Shown here: piece by piece, positions 36,086 to 49,700 of the stretch
Layout of the letters: every line of letters begins with the position of its first letter
Numbering within the stretch: position 1 is the first letter of the stretch
DNA from: Montifringilla adamsi
Taxonomy: Eukaryota > Chordata > Aves > Passeriformes > Passeridae
Assembly (NCBI GenBank): GCA_017590115.1
Contig: JAGGNK010011336.1
Location: 434,001 to 498,000, forward strand
Direction: 5' to 3'
DNA length: 64,000 nucleotides
Notes under the pieces: generated by a model
Seen by the model: the letters and a program-made list of their open reading frames with translations, nothing else
Database searches by the model: none
Told to the model about the DNA's origin: nothing
Made by a program: the position numbers and the translations under genes

Positions 36086-38590
36086 GAATCTGGGTAATTA
36101 AACAAAATTATTCTCAACCTGCAAAAAGTGGAAAGATCAAGGTTCTGCTCTGCATGGCTTTCCGGCTGAATTGCTGGCTTGGTCCAACTCACTGCCTCTG
36201 CCTACAAACCCTGCCCAGCTCATAGCCTCAGGCCTTGGCCGATCCTGCAGTCCAGTTGTTTATACAGCCAGCACACAAGGACAGGGCAGGGAAAGAGTTT
36301 CCTATGGAAATCACCCCATATCTTCACAGCTGCCTGGTGCATTAGCATCTGGAACCTCAGTCTGCAAGCAGAAACTGGGTTTGATCTTGTTCTGTTCTTG
36401 TTCATTCCTGGGCAAAGCAGAAATGGTGTGAGTTTGTTTTCTGCCGTTGTGTCTCTTTGGACTGATGGGGCAGCTTCTGTCTGTCACTGGAGATATGGAG
36501 GCACTTATGACAGAAGTGTCTGATTCTGCTGGGTTCTGGGTACAGCTATAATGCAGTGAGGGAAACCAGTTATTTTTCTCACTAGTGATGCACATGGCAA
36601 AACTGCTATGGCAAAAAAGAAACGACACCTGTCCCAGAAAACAGAAGCAAACATGACAGAAGCGTAGTAACACAACAGTCGAAGGTTTCAAAATGTTCAC
36701 ACTCTTATGATGGATGAAGGCAAGAGAAAGGCAGGCAGAATAGAGATTCACACTTCTAATCACAGCAAACCACCCAGAGGAAGGTCTGGTTCAGCCACAA
36801 CTGAATGTCACTAGCATAGCTCTGCCAATTGTCCTTGCAGCCAGAGGGGATTTTGGAGCCCTGAATGGTTGAATATTGTGGATTTCAGAAATTTCTCATC
36901 TTTACAGTTTGCTTATGGCCTGATACTCCTTTGTCCTGAATAGAAATGAGATCCCATATTCTGATTTCTTCCCCTGCTGTGAAGCCATGACCAGATTCAC
37001 CCAGGCCAGTGGAGCTGCCAGGATAAAAGCAGTGCTCTATCTGAAGAAAGCCTGGTCACAGAATTTTGCCTGAAGGTATCTGTCATCCAGGGAATCACAG
37101 AGATCATTTTTAGCCCTCTGGGATGAGGAGGGAGTTCCTATCCTGTAGCTCAGGGGTTCCCTTGCATCTGCAGTCATGTTGAGGTGATGGGATTTTGACA
37201 ACTTTTCTCCAGAGTGTTTTCATTTCTGAAACCTTGTTGGTGTGATAACATTAATCAGCACTTCTGTGGAAATAGTGCTTTTGGAGATGAACATTGTAAT
37301 CAGGATGAAGAGCCTCTGATGAGTATTGCTGAAATTAAAGAGTCTAAATTCAGCAAAATTGCTTTCACTGGGAAAATGCATTTTGATCCAAAGCCACCAT
37401 TATCCACTAGCTCCATGCTTGCTTGACAAAGCCAGGGATGTTCACAGTCAGAGGGGCTGGCACCTCTGCGGAGCCCCAGCAGAGATGGTCCTCATCCCTC
37501 ACCTTTTCCATCAGTGTGCCAGGGGTGTCCCTCTTTTGCTGTCCTCTGGCCAGACTCTCTCACATCTTTGGCTCCTGGAAGGCAGTGCAGAAGCAGAAAA
37601 CCTGGCCCATGCCTGTGCTGGAGAAACTGCAAGCTGCCCATGTCTTGCTGCAGGGCCCCTCATTCCAGATCCTGTTGCCCTGCTGAAGAGATTCAGATTT
37701 TCTCCCTGGTGTTGTGAGCTTTGTGTGGTCCATAGATGTTCCAGGGCTCTCAGGGACCTGCAGGGACGGGAGAGAGGTCCAGGGGAGACAATGCTGATGT
37801 CCTTTATTGGTCTCCCTGGGGAAGGGGTTGTCTCCAGACTCTCCTGGATATGTTGAAGCCTTGCTGAAGGCAGCAGCTTCTCACATGGGGGCTGGGGAAA
37901 GGCAGTTCTTTTCAACTCCCTGTTGCAGTATAAAATGGAGCAGATAATATATAACAGTATAAAATGGAGTAGATAAATATTCAAACCCAGAGAGCAAAGC
38001 AAGGGTGTAATGTCAGTGTTGGTGTGACTGGAATTAGGTAATTTGTGCATGAACATGACTAAATATGAAAGGAAGATATCAGGTCTGTAAACCTGTCAAG
38101 GGTGAAACATTTTAGAAAGTCTGGCCTATAAAACAGAAATACAAAGACTAAAAGTATCACTTCCCTCCAAAAAGCATGAAATACTCCACTGCCAGTGCTG
38201 GCATCATAAAGCTGCAAGTGCACAGCTCTGGGGCAACCCAAAATTCTCTTTTCCTACCTTCAGCCTCCATCAGTGGCTTCCTTCTTTACCACCTCCCTGG
38301 AAAGAGAGAGGAAAGCAGAGGAGAAAGCAGAATTTCTTACTGCTGGCTATTACTGCTTATACTTCACAAGCTGCTACTTAATGCTGTTAATGCATTTCAT
38401 CCAATGCAGGACAGATTTAATATGCAATTAAAATAATTACTAGGTAATCATTAATAATTTCCTGCATGTTCTCAGGGGTCTGAAAGCAAGCTCCAGGCTG
38501 GCAGAGCAGCAGTCCTGCACGGCATGTCCCATCATTGATTAAGTGTCCTGATTTTTTTTTCCCTTCCTCAAGACTATCTGCCCAGAATAA
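36086..38590. other. Non-coding stretch
   Basis: No gene is recognisable. It contains a 29-bp tandem duplication at 37926-37983 that carries two TATAAAA motifs. Confidence 0.6.
37926..37983. repeat. 29-bp tandem duplication
   Basis: CAGTATAAAATGGAGYAGATAA starts at 37926 and again at 37955. The copies differ by one base and then diverge. Confidence 0.85.
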
Positions 38591-38797
38591 TAGAATCACA
38601 GAAGCACAGAATGGTTTGCGTTAGAAGGGACCTTAAAGGTCATCCAGTTCCAAACCCTCTGCTGTGAGCATGGGCACCTCCACTAGAACACCTTGCTCAA
38701 AGCTCCATCCAGCCTGTCCTTGAACACTTCCAGGGATGGTATATCCACAGCTTCCCTCTAAAATGTCTTCCTTATACCTGATCTAAATCTGCCCCCT
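38591..38797 (-). mobile_element. CR1 LINE fragment, 3' end, minus strand
   Basis: The plus strand reads TAGAATCACAGAAGCACAGAATGG, then GAAGGGACCTTAAAGGTCATCCAGTTCC, CACTAGAACACCTTGCTCAAAGC, CAGCCTGTCCTTGAACACTTCCAGGGATGG and CACAGCTTCC. This is the reverse complement of a CR1 3' end. Confidence 0.92.
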
Positions 38798-41700
38798 GTT
38801 TGGGGGTAGTTGGAGGGCAGAAAGAAGAAGGGAGCTGATTTTTCCTGCTGTTTCCTTTTGTACTGTCAGAAACACCCCCATTCTTCTTGTGGCATAGAAA
38901 AGGGGACAGTGTCAGCAGCCAGAGGAAGATAGGAAGATTTGCCAGGAAATCTTCTTTCTCTGTGGTGTTCAAACATGGGCATGGAAGCCCAGAGAGGCTG
39001 TAGGATGTCCTTGCTTGGAATCCTCAAACCTCAGCCGGACATGGTCCTGAGCAACCTCATCTGAGCCTGGCCACAGTCCCTTCCCACCTCAAATATCCTT
39101 TCATTCCCTGTATTTCCAAGATCCAGAAGTTCAATAGAGGAACTTTTCTGGCACTGAAGACTGCTGCTTACCCAGCAGGAGGCCCAGAGCAGAGAGCCAG
39201 GTGCTTCTTTCATGGGTGTGGGCTGGCTCCAGATTTACCTCCCCATCAGACACCCTAACCTTCACACTGTGTTTCATCTTCTGCTAATTAAATATTCAGA
39301 ACTGGAAGGCAGTGGAGACAGAGACTGATCACTTGATATTTCAGCTGTGATTACTATGAATTCATTCATTTAAACCTATTTGGAATTTATTTTTCTTGCT
39401 TTTGAAGGCTGCCTTTGGATAGTTTAATAACATTACTTCTATTGACTGCAAAAATAAATATCTGACAGCTCTAGTTTAGCCATGTCTCATTTGTATGGAT
39501 GCTTTCTGATGTATAATAATAAATACATCCTTGTTAGGAATATATGATCTATAAATCAAAATTTCCAAGGTCTTTGATTAATCTGTGTGAGTGGTGTGAG
39601 GAAGATTGCTTTCAGCCTGTCACAAGCAATCCCTGCTCTGGGCTCTAGTAGCAACCACTGGCGCTGAGGTCACAAGTCAGATTCTATTCAATCCCGTTTG
39701 TTTTCATTTCCCCATAACCTTCCGAGACATTCACCTCTGGGGCTAAAATTTTCTGTGCTGTGCCTCTGCCCGAGGAGGGTTTTAGACAGCTGTATTTTGG
39801 GAGGAAGGGCAGTAAGAGGCACTATTTTCCCTTCCCTCCTATGGCAAGGACAGTGGGATAACATTTGCAAAGTGGCAGGAAGGTTCTCCTTCTCGCCAAA
39901 GACATGGATACAAGTTTTCTTCCAGCCACAGCTGGAAGTGGCACATTTACAAGCACGTGAAAAATATTGCATCAAGCATGAACTCCAAGGAGTCACAGGG
40001 GAAATAGTTTGGTACAGCCCCGGACTATCCAACCCTGCACAGGCAATGCCTGTTCTCATTTTTGGGGTGCTCCACTACCCAGGCATTACCCCCATGACTG
40101 GGATAGGGCAGGGAACTGGGATATCTCCAAGAAAGTGTAAAATTTTCAGAAAAATACCTGGGCCTCCCTGATACCAGCAGGGTTTCTGTTTTAGTATAGG
40201 CCATGGGTATCCATGCCCTGTTCACAGCACTTGGAAAAACATTTAACTGGGACTTTTTCATCAGTGAGTTCTTGTGTAAGTGTCTTGGCCTCCCTTTCCT
40301 TGGGTATGTTGTTTCCACTAATGAAAGTGATGTTGGTTAACAAAACCTCTTTATAAAAGTTAGCCCTAGGATTAGAAATGGCCCACCTTTCCTGCCTGTC
40401 CACTCCCCACAATCAGCCCTGACCAACAGTCCTGCAGGTTTATGGCCATGGGATCGTCCTCCTGGAAACCTAAGTGACCACATAACATGTTTTTTTCTAC
40501 AGCAGCAGGTTTGCCTGTCCAGAGAATGAGATGTGATATCTTGTGATGTGGATTTAGTAATACAATTTTAAAATTCGCATAAACCCCAACAGCATTTTTT
40601 TGCAACAAGATTATGGTTTTACTTAACTCTAGCCCTAACTTAAACTCTAGCTAGGTCTTCTAGATTAAACTTGTTCTTTTCAAGCCCATACAGTTATTCT
40701 TAATGGTCTAAGCTCTCGAGGTTGCCAGAAGTGCAAAGATTCTGCTTTTAGAATATCCAAGCATTTTTGAGCCTGTGCTTCCAGTGTATCTGGAAGCAGT
40801 GAGAGATTCTTAATAATTCCAAGCCCACTGCAGAGTGAAACTGCAGCGTGATCATGCTAAGGTTCCCTCTCTGCCTGGAACTGAGTCAACAGGAGCTAAG
40901 ATAAGCCTGGGAGCAGCCGGTGCTCTGTTGGCGTCAGCTGGGGTGTCTCTGCAGAAGGAACATATGTTCTCCAGAGCAGCCCCTTCATTTGCTCTTCCCT
41001 CATAAACTTTTATGGTATGATTTCCTTCCCCCCCCCCCTGCCTAAATTAAGAATTTCAGCCTTTTTTTTGAGGGTTTTTTAAATTTCCCCTTCCCTGTGG
41101 GGGGCAGGGAAGGGCAGATGCTGCGTGACAGAAGCTTTCATTGATTAAACTGATGAGATCTTTCCTGTCCTACCTAAAAAGAAAACTTGAATAACTGGTA
41201 ACTTGAGCAGTGCTCTGAAAGATCTTAATGATTGTCAGGTTGTTAAATTGGCATCCATGCTGCATGGTAAAGAGGGAGAAAAATTAGATGGAGCTACATT
41301 AGGCTGGTGAAGAAATCTCTAAAGGCTGCAGAGTCCTCAGAAATGTTCTGCAAACTTGATGGTGGTGCAGGGGGTTAGATCTGCCAAGCACAGTCACAAG
41401 AAATCCTGAGAAAGAAAAGAATTAGAGGGGACATAGAAATAAGAAATGGAGCTGTGTAGAAAAGCATATTAACCAAAGTTTCAAAAGGTAAAGGAGGAAT
41501 GAATGCTTATTTTCTCCATGGAGAGAACTTGCCTGTGGAATCTCCTACATGGGATCTAGGAGAATATGGCCAAGCTTGCTGCTGATACAGACCTGTTCTG
41601 GATTGTCTAAACTAACTTTGGAGCTTCAGAAAAAATGAACTTGCCAATAAAATTCATTTTGTTAAACTGCAAAATTGTATCTGTGCATGCGGGGGAGCTT

Positions 41701-42902
41701 TCAATATGCATATATGCTGTTTGTCTCTAAATTATCATGTACCAATTACAAAGAGGATCTGATGATTTGTGAGACTCTGTAAATCACTGTGAAAATGTCA
41801 ATTTGCAGCTCAGCATGGTCAAAATTGAAAATGGGATGTGAGAAACTGTTAGGAAAGATATCCAGGGAAAACCAGATGACATGGTTATCCTGCTGCATAA
41901 ACCCCACATGTGCCTCAGACTTGCACATGGCATGAAGCTTTGTGCACTCAGAGAATTCCTTGGAAGCAGTGAAGAAACAGGAAGAAGCAATCTGATAACC
42001 AAGGTATGGGTGAACGCTCTTTAAGAAGAGTTTAAATATAAGTGGAAAGAAAACAACTGAGAGGTCTGTGATCAGGTCCTCCATGAACAAGGGTGAGAGC
42101 AGAGAAACAGCAGCTGCTGCTTTTCATCACTGAAAAACCTTCAAAGATTTTTTAAAGAGATATTAAAAGAGTCTGAAGAGAAGACCCTCTTCCATGGATC
42201 CTGTGTTGCATAGTGAAGCCGTGGTGCTCCCTGCCAGAGTGCTGCACAAGCTGAAGATCTAAATGAGAGAAAGCTTAAGAAAATAATTAGAAAACTCTTC
42301 CAGAGATGATCTGTCAAAGGCTGTCTAGCAGGATAATAACTCCTATGGCCTGCCCTCTGACCAATATGCTGGGCAAATATGGCAAGGAAGAGGTATTTGT
42401 GTGTCTCCCCTAGAATTTGTCCCCAGCATGTGATCACACAAGGTGAGACAGAGATACAGTGACTGTGTCTGGTCTATGCATCTGCTGGAAGAATAACTTT
42501 TTGCCCCGTGTATTTTCCTCCCTGCCACTGAGTTTTCAGGCTGTGCTACTTTATGAATTTACAGAAATGAGTATGGGGAACTCTGTTTGGGTTGGATTCC
42601 TCCAAAGGATAACAAGTGTAGAGTACAAGGGCAGGTGACAGTCAGATTCTGCAGTATATTTGAGACTATAAATCTATTCTGTTCTACATAATCTCCAGAG
42701 CCCAAGTACAAGGTGCCTTGCAGTCAGCATTCTCCATGTGCCCCTGAATGACTTGGAACAAGAATGTGAAACGTATTTTAACAGTTTCAGTGCTTGTTCT
42801 CAGAAGTGGTAGCATTTTGGTGGCATGGGATCCCATCCCATATTTTTTTTTTCCTCAGTCTTGGTATCTTTTATAGTGAAAGCACTTTGCACATTTTGAG
42901 TT

Positions 42903-42934
42903 ACTCTAGCAGTGACTGCTTTCACTGCTAGAGT
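42903..42934. repeat. Perfect inverted repeat, 13-bp arms, 6-base loop
   Basis: ACTCTAGCAGTGA and TCACTGCTAGAGT are exact reverse complements around CTGCTT. No T-run or transcript context gives it a role. Confidence 0.95.
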
Positions 42935-45319
42935 GAAAGTGTGAAAATTTCTTTTTATTTCTACCACTTGCTAATCCTGTTTTGGCTGGTGCAGCCCCTG
43001 CAAAGAGCTCTCTCCATGGGATGTGTTACTCAGAAATGATCCGTACTATTGCTGAGATTTGGGGAGTGCTTTGATCTGTTTTATGATCTGCTTCACTTGC
43101 AAAGCAAACTTGTTTGCTGTTTGCCCATTTGGTGGAAAGGGGAGAAAACTTTGCATTCTTTATTTTATCCCTTTGCTTGACAGGGATAATTTTGCCTTTC
43201 AATATTCACCAGATTTTTAAAAGGTGGTGTTTCTGGGTACAAGCCAGCTCAGGGGGGCAGGTAGCACATCCTTTCACTGGTCATGAGTGTGGGTATGGGA
43301 GGTGGGGATAACAAATTCCCTGCAGACCCCCAGGGAAAGGGAGACTGTTTTACAAAAGGTAGATGGTGCAGATGAGTGGATAGGCTGGGAAAGGATGGGA
43401 AGAGGATTTTGGTGGGAAGCAAAGGAAGGGTCTGGCTTTGAGGTGAAGGTGAGGAGAGAGAGCCAGGAAAAGGGCATATGGGTAGGGGAAGAGACTGGCA
43501 TCCCCAGCTAGCTGAGAGGGAGGTTAGCATGGCTTGAGAAAAGAGAACAAATCAAAGTATCACAGAGATCAAATAAGAGGAGACAAGGCATGTGAGCCCG
43601 TGCCACTTCAAATGTGTTTTTTCTCTGTTAGCCTGAGAGGAAATTCCTAATCCCTGTTTCATTGTCTGGAGCCAAATGCCTATTACAGCTTTCATTTGAT
43701 AATTTGGGAATAGTATCACCTCAGTGGTGTGGTGAAAACAGGTGTATTCATGTGACAAAATTAATGTTTCATTAAAAAAAAAAAGAAAAGTAATACACAA
43801 AGGAGGTTGTGAGTTAGTGATAGTCTTGCAGATTCATTTCTGGGGCCTTTTTTATTCGTGCTTTGAACTGAGGGAGACACCAAGGACCATAGCACCTGTT
43901 TCCACAAGATGTGTTAGAAATTTATCTTTAAAAATGCTCTAGATGTAAGAAAGGTTAAACACTTTAGAATATCTAAATACCTCTTATCTTCATGGTACAG
44001 TAATTTACTAACTGTGCCTGAAGACAGAGGAACAAATTGTGTTGTTTCTGCTTTTCTTTTGATGGACTGATTTCTGCCTGGTAACTCTTCCATATGGCTT
44101 CTTACTTTTACTACTTTTTCCATATTAATAACATCCTTGCCTTTCTGACATGTATTTCTTATGAGAGCTATCAATTCCTCTTACCCTCACCAGTGAAGAA
44201 GTCTGGCAAACATATTTATGCACTGGATCAGATGCCAGTTCTCCAGAGCAAAATGAAACTAAAGTTACCACAGCTGGTGTCTAAATCTGCTGACGCTGCA
44301 TTCCCTTGGGAACAAACTGATTTACTCAGTCTCTACTGAGCAAGTGAAGCAGAGAGGTGAGCCCAGGTCAGGAAATGGGCAGGGCAGGACCAAATCATGA
44401 TGCTGTGTGGTAAGTAGAAAAAAGGCTTTAAATACGAGCACAATCTCACTGGCATGAGGGAAAGGATTCCTCACTTCCCCTTCGGAGGTAGCAGGTGAAA
44501 TGTGCCCAAGGGCAAAGACAATCACTCCAAGACACATTTGGATTTTAGACCACTCTTACACTTTGTTAATAGTCCGGGCTCTTCCTAGCACTGAATTGTG
44601 AAATCTTTGCAGACATAATTCTAATAGACTTCCTTTACAGTACAGCAATTATGGTGATTGATATGGACAAATGTGATCTTGAAACAGCAATAAAGAGACA
44701 ATATAGCTCAATACTGAAGCAAATGCATTTTGAAAATCAATTTTTGAGATCAAAATTGCAAGAAAAATCATGCAAGTGTGTGCTTGACTCTCTCAGACTT
44801 GTCTGGCTTTTGTCCTGCAAAACTTTTAGCAGTGACCTCAACCACATTGATGTGGATTATTACTCCCTCAGAAGGCTGTGCTGTGACAAATGAGCTTACC
44901 TGCTTATACCAAAAGGCTGGAAGTTAAGGTATATTTTGCTGCATAGTATCTTTTTAGAGGAAGAGAAAATGTTCTGGAACATGCTTAGCAGTATTGAAGA
45001 GGAAAATGTGAATCCATTACAGCTCACACATAAAAACTCACTAAAAATGTGTTTGAGTGCAAGAGTAGAGAGCAGATACTTGATGGAAAAGTAAAAGGGG
45101 CAGAGTCAGCTTGAACTGTGGGTCTGACCCAGCAAACAAATTTACAAGTGCACTCCAGCGTTCACTTGGTGCTGTAACCAAAATATGTGACGGGTTCTTT
45201 GAAAATCCTTGTGCTCAGGGAACTGATCTGTAGCAATATTCTCATTTATCACCAGCTTCCTTCCAAACCTGACTACCTCTGAAAGCAGGCTAACCTCAGC
45301 CTGCTCCTCCTGCAGCTCT

Positions 45320-45570
45320 GAGTTACACGAGAAGGAGGAACACGGTGCTTTTTACTGCTATTTGCGCAAGATGAAGTCATCGCTCCAGGCTTGGTGGAAA
45401 TGCCACGCTCTTCCCTTCTCCTGGAGCTCCTGACAGCTCGTGCAGCACAGGCTGCACTCCCCTCTGCTGGAGGGAAGCTCGGTGGGCGACATTCCTTGCG
45501 CTGCCCGTGGAAGACAGAAGCCATGCTCTTTCTCCAGCCAGGGAGGTTTTCCTTCCACTGACGGGTGAAA
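45320..45570. promoter_or_regulatory. CpG-enriched patch, possible regulatory element or minor promoter
   Basis: About a dozen CpGs lie in 250 bp (for example GCGCAAG, CATCGCTCC, GGGCGACATTCC, TTGCGCTGCCCGTGG) within CpG-poor flanks. Minus-strand frames stay open for up to 133 codons, which is explained by GC content. It could be an enhancer or a far-upstream first exon, but nothing in the sequence decides. Confidence 0.3.
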
Positions 45571-46504
45571 GGTTCAGTGGGAGGTGAGAGATGCTGTGGC
45601 CTGTCCCTGGCATGGTTTAATGGCTGTATTTCCTTTGTCGTGTCTCTGTAAGGTTTTTCTCTCTCAAATACCACGTTTAACCTGATGCTTTGTCACGCTG
45701 ATGTCTCTGAGCACAAGCATGCATCTTTCGTGAGCTAGCTGGAGTATTTCCCAGATCTGTGCCTTTTGGTAAACTTGCTAGATTTCTCTTGCTAGTATGG
45801 ATGATTATAACGATTTTATCCAAATGATGGAACAAAGATTTTAGTTGATTTCCATCTCCTCATGTGTTTGGAGCTGCAGTGCTTCAGGATTTGAGCTAGC
45901 ACGGGTCAGTGATAGAGGAGACCGAGGTGTACTCAGGAAATAGCAGCATTTTTAAAATTCTAAATTCTCAAGAAACTCCTGTGTACATCCGAAAAAAAGC
46001 AGTGCAATGTAGGCCACCAAAATCTACCCTTTTACCAAATACTGGCCTCACAACAGCTCTGTGTGACTCCAGCAAGACATACCAGGTAGTTTGAAGATGC
46101 CAGGCACTGTAGATTTATCTGTTACTCTGACATTACCATCTGCTGGGGTGGAAAAAAAAAAAAAAACAAACCCCAAAAAGACAGCATCAGTTTCTGTTTC
46201 CATTTTCCATTTCATTTCTGTTTCCATTTCCCAGTGGAAGAAAGAGAACATTAATACTCACTGTCTTCTGGTGACAGTCACACCTCTAACCAGTAAGGGT
46301 GGGAGCCACTTTCACAGCCTGTCTTCTCTGGGGCATCCAGGTTTCCAGGAGCTGCAATTGCTGATTCATCACTCACTGTGTCCCCAGTTTCCTTTTCTGT
46401 GATTACAGCTGATCAGTGACCACCTGAGCATGGCCAAATTCCTGAGCAGGGACTAATGCTAAAAGGGAAGGGGTTGAGTTGTACCCACTTGTGCTAAAGG
46501 CAAA

Positions 46505-46774
46505 GGCCTGTAGGGCGAGGGGGAATGGCTTTAGCTGGAAGAGGACAGGTTCAGATTAAATGATGGGAAGAGAATTCTTCACTGTGAGGGTGGTGAGGCA
46601 CTGGCACAGCTTGCCCAGAGCAGCTGTGGATGCCTCATCCCTGGAGGTGCTCCTGGAGAGCTCTGAGCAAGCAGGTCTAGACAAGATGCCCCTGCCCATG
46701 GCAGAGGGGTTGGAGCCTGATCATCTTTAAAGTAATTTCCAACTCAAAGCATTGTATGGTTCTGTGCTTCTATA
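46505..46774 (+). mobile_element. CR1 LINE fragment, 3' end, plus strand
   Basis: The CR1 3'-UTR order is intact: GGGGGAATGGCTTTA, ATTCTTCACTGTGAGGGTGG, GAGGCACTGGCACAG, TTGCCCAGAGCAGCTGTGG and GATCATCTTTAA, ending in degenerate ATTCTATG-like units (TGGTTCTGTGCTTCTATA). Confidence 0.93.
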
Positions 46775-49700
46775 AAGCTGCACTTCCTTTTGATTCACAC
46801 CACAAATCTCTGCCTCTTCCCTCTGGGATAAAAAGGGAAAGTCACTGTAGGACCAGTGTATTTGGGATTTGTCACTGGAAACTGAGTCAGGTGAATGTGG
46901 CCTTAATGATCAGATTTGTTGCTGTTGTGTGAACAGCTCTAATAATTGATTTTTTTTTGAATGCTGATGTTTCTCATTAATGTTGTGCCAAGCTCAGCAA
47001 AGCAGGCTGTGCTGGAATCTGTTGTCCTTGGATCACCCCTCTGAGTTCAGGTGTTAGAAAGGACAGACACAACAAATAAGAAAATGGTGTTTTTTTCACC
47101 GAAGTGTTGAGCTGTAGCCTGGCACTGAGAATTCCTGGAACTTTCCTTAGTGCACAGTAAAAGCTGTGACATTGCAATAATTACTGTGGAATTTCTTTAA
47201 CCCGTGTTTTTGTTCCATGGTTGGAAACTCACCTGACACATATCGAATCATCTTGGAATATCGCCATTCCTTACTGAAAACTGAATTGGACACTTTTCCC
47301 TTAATATCCATTTTGATAATCGTAAATAATCCTAGAAATTGAGAAATTGGAGCATTATATGACTAATTACAAATGAATCAGCACATTTTACAGGGTCAGT
47401 GATTTACAGGCTGGGATTGAGCTGCTGCTCTGCTTAGTTACACCACATTAGTGAGAAATCACCTGAGAAATTCCTGCATTCAGACAAAACAAGGGGGAAA
47501 AGCAGAAGAGATGTAACCATTGGATGTTTTCAAAACTTCACTGGACAAGGGCATGATCAATCAATCTGGTTTGAAGTTTCCCTGCTTTGAGCAGAGAGCT
47601 GGGCTTGGTACTCTTGGGGCTGAGTTTCTCAATGATTCTGCAAATTTTCATAAATAACTTCCCAGGTCGGGTCAAAGTTGTGCAGGATCCATGGCTGGCA
47701 TGAATACAGCAGTGCTCCTGCTTCTTCCAAATGATCCACAGACCTTGCAAATAAAGAACACCCCAACCTGAACAGCAAACCTTATTCACCTGATATCATC
47801 AGAACTACATTGATAATGGAGTTGTCAAAACTAAGCTAAAGTAGGTCCTAAGAAAAAGGTAATTTTTTGGAATTTCTGACATTAGAAACTAAATGTGCCC
47901 ATAAACATCCACATTAATTTTGTCTTGGGCATCAAAAGTTTTCCTTTGTGAGCAGCAACATGTATTAACAATACATGTTAATGCTTCTTAATATCTGTTG
48001 GAGGTTGCACAGGGAATCTGTAAAATGCCTGGGAGTAGATCTCAGGGAATATGGGCCACACAACATGTGGCTTTACAATTCTTTTAGTTTTTTTCCTTCT
48101 AAATCCTCCCAAAGCCTACACTGTTTTGAAGACTGTCTACAGGAAGGAAAGGCTGAGCTAAATTGCAGTTTTTTGGTGGCACTGATCTCTTCAGGAACTT
48201 TGATGGCCTTACCCAAGCAGGCATGATAGCTCATCAGCACACTGGAGCACCTTTGCTTGTCTTATTTACGTCTTAGGATTTTTTATCATATTTTTACAGG
48301 GAAAATATAAGATTATGATCTCTAAATACAATGCAATTTTCGAAGGGCCACATGGCACCAAAAGACAAAGAATGTGCTCCAAGGATTTGAAGCAGTGAGT
48401 ACTGACTATCCACAGGGCCGTGCAGAAAGCGTTAAGAGGCCACTTGCTTCTCAGAAGAACATTTGGAGGCAGAGGGCAAAGGCATGAGAACACAGCCTGG
48501 CTGAATAAATTTTCAGACCTAAGAATATATTTATACCAGTTTAATAATCAAGATGTGTAAATTCATTTTAAGGCAGAGAACACCCAGAAACTCCAGCAGT
48601 TCTTTTGAATGTGCTCAGGAAAGGCCTCTGGTGCCTTTGGGGTGGGTCAGGCTTTTCAAACAGCTTCAGCCCAGTCAAAGTGTGACGTCTGGGTGACTAA
48701 TAGAGGTATGGCCTGGTCAGCTGTGCAAGGCTGGAAATGCTGTGTTTGGGATGTGGAAGTGAAAGAAGAACCATGCCTAGGCCACCAGGCTATGCAGAGA
48801 GTGAGAAAGCAGCAGCCTCCAAACATTAAGGAACAATTCCTCCTGCCACGTCCTCAAATCCTTCACACTTTGTTTCCTCCACTGAATATCAGCCACCCCA
48901 ATTTTCCTGTGTTGCTTCTCTGCTCATTTCAGGGAGTTGAAGAGAAGTCTCACTAAATGAACAAAAGCACAACTGTTTTAAAGCAGTTAATCCCAAATAA
49001 AGTCAGATTTTAAGACTTGCTCTATGAAATGGAGCACTTCCTAATTTTCTTGAAAACTGGGGCTTGTTCCCCATAAAGAAAAAGATACTTTCAACTTACT
49101 GAATAGTCTGAATTGGTTTATTTAATTCCTACTATAATTTCAAAGGCTCAAAGTAGGCTTAGGTTGTGGATTTTTTTCTTTTTTTTTTGGCACACTCGAG
49201 AAGTATTCTGGAAACACTTTACCTACTAAGTGTCAGTCTTGCCTTTTTAATGGCATTTTGCAGAGCATTTGCACATACCCTTTTCCATGTCTGATGTACA
49301 CCTGTTCCCAAAGAAGGAATATGGGATGCTTTCCTGCCCTTCCCGTGCTGTCTTCTTCAAGGGGTTCTGCTGGGACTTGAAAACTTAACACAATGGTGTG
49401 TCCTGTCCTCAAATTTCTGGTTTCCTGCAGCCGATATAATTCCCTTGAATTTTGCCTAGGATCACTCAAGCGGTTCCTAAAATAAAAATCTTGAAGGATG
49501 TTTGAAAGCCTTCCCCTCCTGTGCCAGAAGCTGCCTGCATCAAGTCATCAGGTCTAGAAGAGAGCCTCAGATGTTGTGCCAAGACATGAAAATGTGTCAC
49601 CATCTGCAATATCTGCGCTTCAAACTCAGTATCTGTAGCTCAGAAAGAACTGGTGCTGGTATGGCAATAAGTTATCTGGTGGTGCCTGCACGGTCCTTTG

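Larger units (their letters stand above)
38798..46504. other. Non-coding stretch
   Basis: No gene is recognisable. It includes a C11 run at 41028-41038, the inverted repeat at 42903-42934 and the CpG-retaining patch at 45.32-45.57 kb. An 80-codon plus-strand frame at 44651-44893 resembles no known protein. Confidence 0.55.

Noticed and set aside
35566..36192. 208-codon minus-strand frame
   Set aside because: It is a remnant of the CR1 reverse-transcriptase ORF with frameshifts, annotated as part of the mobile element.
39035..39110. CTGAGCAACCTCATCTGAGCC, similar to a CR1 3' segment
   Set aside because: Only a short stretch matches; it is too little to call a CR1 copy.
44651..44893. 80-codon plus-strand frame with a coil-like composition
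   Set aside because: No family recognised, no splice or promoter context, and a length expected by chance.
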